A stretch of DNA of 64,000 nt from Maridesulfovibrio sp. (GTDB lineage: Bacteria; Desulfobacterota; Desulfovibrionia; Desulfovibrionales; Desulfovibrionaceae). Both the position numbers and the translations under genes were made by a program. The notes under the pieces were generated by a model, which worked only from the letters and a program-made list of their open reading frames with translations, was not told the origin of the DNA and ran no database searches. The stretch spans positions 2,104,766 to 2,168,765 of the forward strand of contig NZ_OY781616.1 in assembly GCF_963677005.1 (NCBI RefSeq), read 5' to 3'. Positions 17,949-25,600 of the stretch are shown here, piece by piece. The stretch's first letter is position 1, and every line of letters begins with the position of its first letter.

Positions 17949-19040
17949 ATGAGCGTTCAACTCGATATAACAGGTTTGGATTCTTGGGGATTCAACAACG
18001 ACGGCCCGCTGATCATAGCCGGTCCATGCAGCGCCGAATCCCGCGAACAGCTTCTTGAAACCGCAAAAGGTATTGCCGACAAAGGCGTACACATCCTGCG
18101 CGCCGGTATATGGAAACCGCGCACCCGCCCCAACTGCTTTGAAGGCATGGGCGAAGAAGGTCTCAAGTGGCTTGTTGAAGCCAAGGAAGCGACCGGGCTG
18201 CCCATCTCCTGCGAAACCGCCAATCCCGAACACGTGGAACTCTGCCTCAAATACGGTGTGGACATGATCTGGGTCGGCGCAAGAACCACCGTAAACCCGT
18301 TTGCGGTCCAGGCCCTTGCCGACAGCCTCAAAGGAACCGATATTCCCGTGCTGGTCAAAAACCCCATCAACCCGGACGTTGAGCTCTGGATCGGCGCCCT
18401 GGAACGCCTGAACAAGGCCGGGGTGAAAAAACTCGGTGCCATTCATCGCGGTTTCTCTTCCGCCCGTCCCAGCGAATACCGCAATGCCCCCAACTGGAGA
18501 ATTTTCATTGAACTGCGCCGCCGCTGTGAAACTCTGCCCATTATCTGCGACCCGAGCCATCTCTGCGGAAAAAGGGAGCTTATCCCCGGCGTTGCTCAGA
18601 AAGCACTCGACCTGCTCTTTGACGGCCTGATGATCGAGTCACACATCAACCCTGATGTAGCACTCAGCGACAGCAAGCAGCAGTTCACCCCCGAAGATCT
18701 CGGCAAGGTGCTGGCCGGACTCAAGCCCAAACATGCCTCTGTGGAAGATGAAGAATTCGTCCACAGCATGGAAAGCAGCCGCGCCCGTCTGGAAGAAATC
18801 GACGACGCCATTGTAGAACTGCTGGCCGAACGCATGGCCATCGGCCGCAAGATCGGCCAGATGAAGTGCGAGCGCGGCATTGCACTGCTGCAGCCCACAC
18901 AGTGGAAAAAGACCGTTGAAAAACGTACTCGCGAAGGTGTTGCCCGCGGAATGGACGAACACTTCATGCTGCGCGTATTCCAGTACATCCATGAAGAATC
19001 CCTGCGCCAGCAGGAATGCGTTCTGGCCGGAGAAGAATAA
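17949..19040 (+). CDS. DAHP synthase (class I-beta, KDO8PS-like) fused to chorismate mutase
   Basis: The start ATG at 17949 follows GGAGG by eight bases; the protein has 363 residues. Residues 1-260 are the short type I-beta DAHP synthase barrel: I-A-G-P-C-S-A-E-S, then R-A-G-I-W-K-P-R-T-R-P, P-V-L-V-K-N-P, H-R-G-F, I-C-D-P-S-H and M-I-E-S-H. It condenses phosphoenolpyruvate with erythrose 4-phosphate. Residues about 275-363 are an AroQ-type chorismate mutase helix bundle (R-x-x-L-E-E-I-D-D-A-I-V-E-L-L-A-E-R, K-I-G-Q-M-K). In other bacteria such fusions give prephenate/chorismate feedback control. The stop overlaps the aroB start (TAATG). Confidence 0.9.
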   Translation: MSVQLDITGLDSWGFNNDGPLIIAGPCSAESREQLLETAKGIADKGVHILRAGIWKPRTRPNCFEGMGEEGLKWLVEAKEATGLPISCETANPEHVELCLKYGVDMIWVGARTTVNPFAVQALADSLKGTDIPVLVKNPINPDVELWIGALERLNKAGVKKLGAIHRGFSSARPSEYRNAPNWRIFIELRRRCETLPIICDPSHLCGKRELIPGVAQKALDLLFDGLMIESHINPDVALSDSKQQFTPEDLGKVLAGLKPKHASVEDEEFVHSMESSRARLEEIDDAIVELLAERMAIGRKIGQMKCERGIALLQPTQWKKTVEKRTREGVARGMDEHFMLRVFQYIHEESLRQQECVLAGEE

Positions 19041-20131
19041 TGCCCACTGTCAGCGTTGAACTTCGGGGCGAGTTCGACAATTCATACGAAATCAACGTCG
19101 GCTGTTCCCTCATGGACACAGTTGTCGCGGACCTGTGTGAAAGGAAATACGGACATACCCCGGTAATCATCTGCGACGAGAATACCCGCGAACTTTTCGG
19201 ACTGGAAATGTCCGAAAAGCTCGCGCTGAAAGATATCGAAGCCCTGCTGCTGACTGTTCCCGCCGGAGAAAACAGCAAATCGCTGGACGTATTCAGGTCC
19301 CTGCTCGAAGCCATGCTTGAAGCCGGTATAAACCGGCAGGATGTAGTGGTGGCGCTCGGCGGAGGTGTGGTCGGCGACCTTTCCGGATATGTGGCCGGTA
19401 GCTATATGCGCGGCATCAATTTCGTGCAGGTTCCGACCACCCTGCTCTCACAGGTCGATTCCTCGGTGGGTGGAAAGGTTGCGGTGAACATCAGCGGAGG
19501 CAAAAACTACTGCGGAATGTTCTACCAGCCCAGGCATGTCTATTCCGACATCACGGCACTGGACACCCTGCCGGAAAGAGAAATCCTCAGCGGCCTTGGC
19601 GAGGTTGTCAAACACGGATTCATCTGCAGCCGCGAACTGGTCGAATATCTGCATGATAATGCCGAAAAGGTGCTGAAGCTGGACCGGTCCGTCATGTCGG
19701 AAATAGTGGCCCGCTGCTGCGAAATAAAAGCCGATGTCGTCTCCCGTGACGAAAAGGAAGGCGGTGTACGCCGCATACTGAACTACGGGCATACTGTCGG
19801 GCACGCCATTGAAACATTCTCCGGGTACGAAATGGCTCACGGCGAATGCGTTGCCTACGGCATGCGCATAGTTTCAAGAGCCTGCAACCGGGATAAAATG
19901 CTTTCCGATGAAGACCTTGCGCTGCATGAAGCTGTCATGGACCGGCTCGGAATGGCTACGGCCAGGCTGGACATAAAACCCGATGAAATCATGGAACTCA
20001 TGAAACGGGATAAGAAAGTCAAAGAAGGTTCGGTTGTAGTGGTCGGGCTGGAAAGTCTCGGCAAAGCAGTTATCCGCGAAGATTTTCCGCTGGAGCTTAT
20101 CCGGGCGGAACTTGAAAATATAGCCGAGTAG
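19040..20131 (+). CDS. aroB: 3-dehydroquinate synthase
   Basis: The 363-residue protein carries the AroB signatures: G-G-G-V-V-G-D-L-S-G-Y, V-P-T-T-L-L-S-Q-V-D-S-S-V-G-G-K, the Zn-ligand region E-V-V-K-H-G-F, and L-N-Y-G-H-T-V-G-H-A-I-E. It converts DAHP to 3-dehydroquinate using NAD and a divalent metal. Its ATG overlaps the last base of the DAHP synthase stop, so the two first steps of the shikimate pathway are translationally coupled. A longer in-frame start at 19016 inside the upstream gene is less likely. Confidence 0.94.
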   Translation: MPTVSVELRGEFDNSYEINVGCSLMDTVVADLCERKYGHTPVIICDENTRELFGLEMSEKLALKDIEALLLTVPAGENSKSLDVFRSLLEAMLEAGINRQDVVVALGGGVVGDLSGYVAGSYMRGINFVQVPTTLLSQVDSSVGGKVAVNISGGKNYCGMFYQPRHVYSDITALDTLPEREILSGLGEVVKHGFICSRELVEYLHDNAEKVLKLDRSVMSEIVARCCEIKADVVSRDEKEGGVRRILNYGHTVGHAIETFSGYEMAHGECVAYGMRIVSRACNRDKMLSDEDLALHEAVMDRLGMATARLDIKPDEIMELMKRDKKVKEGSVVVVGLESLGKAVIREDFPLELIRAELENIAE

Positions 20132-20170
20132 CGGAAATCTGGCGCACAGCCGGAGGTTTCGTCATAGAAA

Positions 20171-20260
20171 GCCTTCGGCGACCCTGCCGGGGGCCTTAAC
20201 CCCCTTTTGACAAAAGGGGTTAAGAACCCCAAAAGCTTTTATCAGGGCTTCGCCATATCG
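20171..20260 (+). repeat. Interspersed element family B, copy 1
   Basis: It starts 39 bp after the aroB stop. The order is GCCTTCGGCG, CCTGCCGGGGGCC, a near-perfect palindrome at 20195-20224 (CTTAACCCC-c-TTTTG / CAAAAGGGGTTAAG), AAGAACCCCAAAAG, and GGGCTTCGCC. The same order of blocks occurs in copy 2 at 37.1 kb. It is non-coding. Confidence 0.85.
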
Positions 20261-20303
20261 AAAATCAGTCCGCACCTGATATGTCTGCAAAAACAATAAA
20301 AAC

Positions 20304-20335
20304 AATGCCACGGTATCCAACGATGCCGTGGCATT
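20304..20335 (+). terminator. Intrinsic terminator of the aro operon
   Basis: AATGCCACGG and CCGTGGCATT form a 10-bp stem with a 12-base loop, followed by TTTATG. It sits after the family B element. Confidence 0.8.
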
Positions 20336-20418
20336 TTATGCTTAATCCTGCGCGGCTGTATCCGCTTGTTTTACCCTCCGGATAAAGATACTACGCATAA
20401 AGCCAACAAGGAGCCGAA

Positions 20419-21576
20419 ATGCACAAAATTTCCACAAGACTGATCAATTCCGGCAAACAGGAATCACAACTTTCCATAAACACCATCAATCCTCCGCTGC
20501 ACCGGGCCTCAACGGTCCTGTTCGATTCATACGCGGATATGCTCAAGGCCAATCAGGGCCGGTTCGAAGGGATTGAATACGGCACGTCCGGACTGGCCGC
20601 CCAAAAAGCCTTTGAGTCGGCAATGACTGAACTAGAAGGAGCACACGGATGCCGGGCCTTCCAATCCGGAATTGCGGCCATCGCGATGGTCCTTACCGCT
20701 TTTACCGCACAGGGCGACCATATCCTCATCTGCGACAATGTTTACGGGCCGACCCGCCGTTTTTGCAACGAAATGCTGGCCAAATACGGCGTCACAACCG
20801 AGTTCCTGCCCTCCGCATCCGGGGCGGACATTTCAGGATTCATCCGCGAAAACACCAGACTAGTGTTCATGGAATCACCGGGGTCAAACACATTCGAAAT
20901 ACAGGATATCCCCGCAATCACCAAAGTCTGCCGGGAAAAAGGCATCGTCACCGTCATGGACAATACGTGGGCCACCCCCCTGTACCTGAATCCCTTCAAG
21001 CTGGGCGTGGATGTATCCATACAGTCCGCCACCAAATACATCACCGGGCATTCGGACATCCTGCTCGGAACTGTTTCCGCCACAGAGGAACATTGGGAGA
21101 CATTTGAAAAATGCTGCGGAATTTACGAAGCATTCGCCTCGCAGGAAGACTGCTATCAGGCATTGCGGGGGCTGCGCACTCTTCAGGTGCGCCTGCGTCA
21201 GCATGAGAAATCCGCCCTTGAAATTGCCCGCTGGCTCTCAGGCCACGAAGCAGTGGAATCCGTCATCCACCCGGCCCTTGAAAGCCATCCCCAGCATGAA
21301 ATCTGGAAAAGGGACTTCACTGGATCCAGCGGTCTTTTCGGATTCACCCTGCGGGAAGATCTGGAAAACAAGGATCACGCCCTTTTCGTGGATTCCCTCA
21401 AGCTGTTCGGGCTGGGATACAGCTGGGGCGGATACAAAAGCCTCATAACCGGAGGAAGATTCCAACGGACCAACCCCTTCGGATACGAAGGAAAAACCAT
21501 ATTCAGACTGAACATCGGCCTTGAAGACCCGCAGGATCTGATGGACGATCTTGATCAGGGGCTTGGAAGAATCTGA
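20419..21576 (+). CDS. metC: Cystathionine beta-lyase (PLP, Cys/Met metabolism family)
   Basis: The 385-residue protein is a cystathionine beta/gamma-lyase-family enzyme. The PLP lysine is in S-A-T-K-Y-I-T-G-H-S-D, the PLP-binding aspartate in M-D-N-T-W-A-T-P, and the phosphate loop in Q-S-G-I-A-A-I. Length and the W-A-T-P/S-A-T-K-Y motifs fit the MetC (beta-lyase) branch, which releases homocysteine for methionine synthesis; related lyases cannot be fully excluded. AAGGAG precedes the ATG. Its stop codon TGA is also the first three bases of repeat copy A2. Confidence 0.87.
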   Translation: MHKISTRLINSGKQESQLSINTINPPLHRASTVLFDSYADMLKANQGRFEGIEYGTSGLAAQKAFESAMTELEGAHGCRAFQSGIAAIAMVLTAFTAQGDHILICDNVYGPTRRFCNEMLAKYGVTTEFLPSASGADISGFIRENTRLVFMESPGSNTFEIQDIPAITKVCREKGIVTVMDNTWATPLYLNPFKLGVDVSIQSATKYITGHSDILLGTVSATEEHWETFEKCCGIYEAFASQEDCYQALRGLRTLQVRLRQHEKSALEIARWLSGHEAVESVIHPALESHPQHEIWKRDFTGSSGLFGFTLREDLENKDHALFVDSLKLFGLGYSWGGYKSLITGGRFQRTNPFGYEGKTIFRLNIGLEDPQDLMDDLDQGLGRI

Positions 21577-21811
21577 TGCGCTTCGCGCTTTTGATAATTT
21601 GATTTCGTCTCCGACGGCCAAAGGGGATAATCCATCTCTGCTCTCCACATCCCTAAGACTCGAAGCAAAGCCTCTCGCCTAAGGGCTGATGGGCCTTTGG
21701 AAACCCTAATAGTTTAAGGCTGTTGCATTGAACGCTGCTACCTGAATCAAAAATTTTGCGGAGCTAAGGCAATAGCCATATTTGCAAAAGGGTTTAAGGC
21801 CGCCGGAGACA
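21574..21811 (+). repeat. Interspersed element family A, copy 2 (long form, full length)
   Basis: It begins TGATGCGCTTCGCGCTTTTG; the first TGA is the metC stop codon. It has the CCAAAGG/CCTTTGG outer arms, the same 60-bp internal stem-loop as copy 1, then a tail with GCTAAGGCAATAGCCATATT and GCAAAAGGGTTTAAGG, ending GCCGCCGGAGAC. The last 28 bases are the reverse complement of the left half of family B, which links the two families. Confidence 0.9.
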
Positions 21812-21817
21812 TTAAAA

Positions 21818-22399
21818 CTATACGTCATCAAACTCCTGGCGGACTTCGTTAAGACCTTTGCGATATCCTTCCGCGTCTCCGTACGGGAAAAAGTGACGGT
21901 AGCGGCTGTGCACGGACTTTACCGGCCGGGCATGGCGGATCGGGCACCAGTACTGCTCGGTCCGGGCCGCAACCTCGCGTATGAAGCCGATAAGCCCGTT
22001 GAAATACCCGCAGTAAAAGCAGTTTACCTTTTCTATGAGGTTGAGATATTTAAGTGAGTGGCGATCAATGACCACATAGTCACGCCGCTTCACCATGGGA
22101 ATTCCGTACACGGGGAAACACATGAGCTGATACAGCCAGGTTGTGAGATCAAGGGCCATGGCCGGGATAAGCGGCATCCAGATAAAAGGGATGGTCAGGA
22201 TGACCCATACACCCGAATCATATACATATTCGCTCCAGCGGGCGGCCAGTTCACGATGCTTTTCGCGAACATCCTCACTGAAACGAACTTTTCTTTCCTG
22301 CACAGTATACAGGAATTCGTTTTTCACATTGTGCAGCTCGTCACGCAGTTCCTTTTCAAGACCGTCAATCCTGCCGAGCAGTTCATCTATTCTGTTCAT
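21818..22399 (-). CDS. Conserved small membrane protein with Cys pair, function unknown
   Basis: I choose the ATG at 22399 behind GGAGG, giving 193 residues. A coiled-coil N terminus (about 1-55, rich in D-E-L-x-x-x-K/R patterns) is followed by two hydrophobic segments (about 65-85 and 88-110), then a soluble tail. The tail has a distinctive conserved block: N-C-F-Y-C-G-Y-F-N-G-L, then R-E-V-A-A-R-T-E-Q-Y-W-C-P-I-R-H-A. I recall similar unnamed proteins in other proteobacteria but no function. The cysteines suggest metal binding or a redox role; this is inference. Confidence 0.65.
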   Translation of the reverse strand: MNRIDELLGRIDGLEKELRDELHNVKNEFLYTVQERKVRFSEDVREKHRELAARWSEYVYDSGVWVILTIPFIWMPLIPAMALDLTTWLYQLMCFPVYGIPMVKRRDYVVIDRHSLKYLNLIEKVNCFYCGYFNGLIGFIREVAARTEQYWCPIRHARPVKSVHSRYRHFFPYGDAEGYRKGLNEVRQEFDDV

Positions 22400-22569
22400 T
22401 TGGCACCTCCGCTTGTGTTGCCGGTTCAAATAAATCTCCACACCGGGTGAAATCCCGTTTTCAGGTGTCATCGGGTACAGTTAGATATAATTTGATTCTT
22501 ATTGGCAAGTAAAATCGACACCGGAAAATATCTCGGCGGATTTTGATTCATACGGCCCACACAAATAAT

Positions 22570-22599
22570 CCCTGCCTTATCAGGATGGATAAGACAGGG
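22570..22599 (-). terminator. Probable terminator of the RTX gene
   Basis: CCCTGTCTTATC pairs with GATAAGGCAGGG (12 bp, one G-T) on the minus strand, followed by ATTATTTG. The T-run is weak, but the hairpin lies 58 bp after the RTX stop. Confidence 0.6.
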
Positions 22600-22656
22600 A
22601 AAAAATTAAGAACCGGTTACAGATTCCGAAGCAGGTATCCGGGCTTCCTCATTATA

Positions 22657-25600
22657 TCAGGCATCGCTGACAAATTCGATATCATCCTCACCCACCGATC
22701 CACTGCTGAGAAGGGCAACAGTCATTTCATCTCCGCTGTTCTGGACATCGGGATCATAAATCAACTTGGAATTGGTGCTGTCCCAAATATAATATGAACC
22801 GCTGGCCCCGCTTATGGTTCCGCTGTAACCGGCGACTTCTGCAAAAAGTTTTTCGGACGAAAATCCAAAATCCGTACAAAAAGTGAATTTATCACCTTCA
22901 CTGCTGTCAAAATCAGTCACTGTATCTTCGCCACAGCACAGATCGTCACCGGGACTGAAGTAATAGAACTTATCCGCCCCGTCACCTCCGGTCAGTGTAT
23001 CGCTGCCACTGCCGCCCGAAAGCGTATCATTTCCTGAACCGCCGACAAGAGTGTCATCATTACCTGCCCCACTTAACAGATCATTGCCATCTCCGCCAAG
23101 AAGATGTCCCCCGCCGTCTGTTAACAGCAGATAGTCATCACCGCCCCCTCCTATCAGAGTAGGGACAAAAGAGCCGTTGCTGTCTCCGGTGAGCGTATCG
23201 CCGAAATCAGAACCGATAATACCTTCAAAAGACGAGATTTCATCCACTCCGGAACCGTGCGCAGCCGTCCAGACAGACATGTCTACACCGGAACCGTCTT
23301 CCAGCCAGCTGTAATCAAGCCAGTCATAGCCATCACCGCCGGAAAGGGAGTTGTTTCCGTCCCCACCGGCAACGGTATCATCTCCGCCCCAGGCATCAAT
23401 GGTGTCATTTCCTCCGCCACCGTCAAGCACGTTAGCGTCATCGGTACCGGTTATCGAATCGGCGGCTGAAGTACCGATTATATTCTCAATGCCTGAAAAA
23501 GTATCTGTTTCTGTCGGGGCTTCGCTCGGTCCCAGAGCGGCAGTACCGTCCGACATGACAACCACCACACCATCGCTCCGCTGGCTGTAATCCAGGGTAT
23601 CGTCAAGGGAGTCCCCGCCAGCAATGCTGTCGTCACCTTCACCGGGACAAAAAATATTGGAAACTGTGGTGCTGCCGGTCAGTGAGTCATTTCCACTGCC
23701 GCCTATAATTCCCTCAACGCTGGAGATGTAATCTACTGTGTCGTTAGCTAGCGCCTGTCCGGTCTGCAAATTAACCGTAACACCTGAAGTGTCGTCTGCA
23801 TAGCTGACAAAATCAGTGCCGTCACCACCATCAATACTATCTACGCCATCACCGCCGGACATGGTATCGTTACCACCACCCCCAGAGATAGAATCTGCAC
23901 CAGAACCACCTAGTAGAGTATCATCACCGTCAAGACCGAAGAGGGTGTCATCGCCTCCTGCTCCGGCTAAATAGTCATCCCCTGCAGTTCCATCATAAGA
24001 ATCATTGCCAGTCGTTCCGTCCAACGAAACGGAAGTTAACGTTGCCTCGGCTATGGCTGCACCGCCCACAGTGATATTGTCAACCGTCAGGGCGTCTCCG
24101 GACACATTGGTTATAAGCACCGCGCTCCCGGAGTCGCCACCGTTTGAATCGTACCAGAGGTTGCCGTCGCCATCGTAGATGAAGGCCGGCCCTGAAGCCA
24201 GTCCTGCCAGACTTCCGGTATAACTCGATGCAATCGACATGAAAACGGAAGAAGCACTGAAAGCCGAACTATTAAAATACAGGGTATCGTCTGCGCTGAC
24301 AAAATTGAGTAATTTCTCACCGGTCAGACCTTCCGCTTCATTGTACATGAAGGTGTCCTGCCCGGCTCCACCATCAATGGTGTCCGCCCCGGTGCCTCCT
24401 ATGATCTGATCATTGCCATCTCCGCCGAGAATAGAGTCATCCCCACTATTACCAGATATCACGTCATTACCGGTGCCGCCGTCTATGATGTCGTCTCCGG
24501 TGCCTCCGGTGATGAGATCAATCCCGGCCCCACCGGATACACTGTCGTTTCCGCCATGTGCAGCAATGGTATCATTGCCGTCTCCACCGTCCAGAAATTC
24601 ACCGGATGTAGTATCATACGACCCGAAAATGGTATCATTACCGGCACCACCTGATATGGTTCCGATAATAATGTCTACTGTCTGGGCGCCACCACCTGCT
24701 GGGACATAAGTCATCTGGGAGGTCAGAAAATCATCGTATTCCGACCCCTGCAGATTCTCTATCCCGCTGATAACGTCATTGCCGGTGGAATGTGTGGATG
24801 TCCCACCGCTATTGGTAATGGTGACATTGAAGCCTTCATTTGCGCCGGTACCGTCCAGATAGCTGTAGTCCAGCCAGTCGTCTCCGTCACCACCGACAAT
24901 CGTGTCATTACCATCATCGGCTACAATGACGTCATCCCCGGCTCCACCGTCCGAATAGTCGTTACCGTCACCGCCGGTAATGGTGTCCGAATCCTCATCG
25001 CCGTAAAGGGTATCATTACCGGAATGGCCGAAAATGGTATCGTTACCCGCGCCGCCTGAAATGGTGTCGTTGTCATCTTCATCGGATTCTGATTCGTCCT
25101 CGGTGTCTCCATAGAGCACATCGTTTCCGGTCCCGCCGCTTATCGTATCGGCCCCATCGCCTCCGAGAATGGTATCAGCACCTACGCCGCCGCTCAGCGT
25201 GTCGCCTCCGTCACCGCCTTCAATCCTGTCGTCTCCGTCAAGCCCGGCAATGAGATCATTACCCTTGCCGCCCAGCAGAGTATCTGCCGAGTCGGATGAG
25301 CCTTCGATTTCGTCACCGCCATCGGTCCCGATAATCCGCTCAATATTGGTCATATGATCGACTTCAGCGGTTCCATCCACGGTTGCCGCTCCGCTTTCCA
25401 GAGAAATATTAACGGAATTGCGCAGACTGTAATCCAGAGTATCGATACCGCCGCCGCCATCAATGGAATCGTTTCCCGCACCGGTAATAAAAGTCTGGGA
25501 ACCGGCATCGCCGGCAAAGGAGTCGTCACCGTCTCCGGTTTTGAAAACTTCTATGCCGCTGATCTGGTCGAATCCTCCGGAGTGGGAAACCCCGATGGTA

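Noticed and set aside
20339..20418. SAM riboswitch or S-box before metC
   Set aside because: The short upstream region is largely occupied by the aro terminator and has no recognisable riboswitch core.
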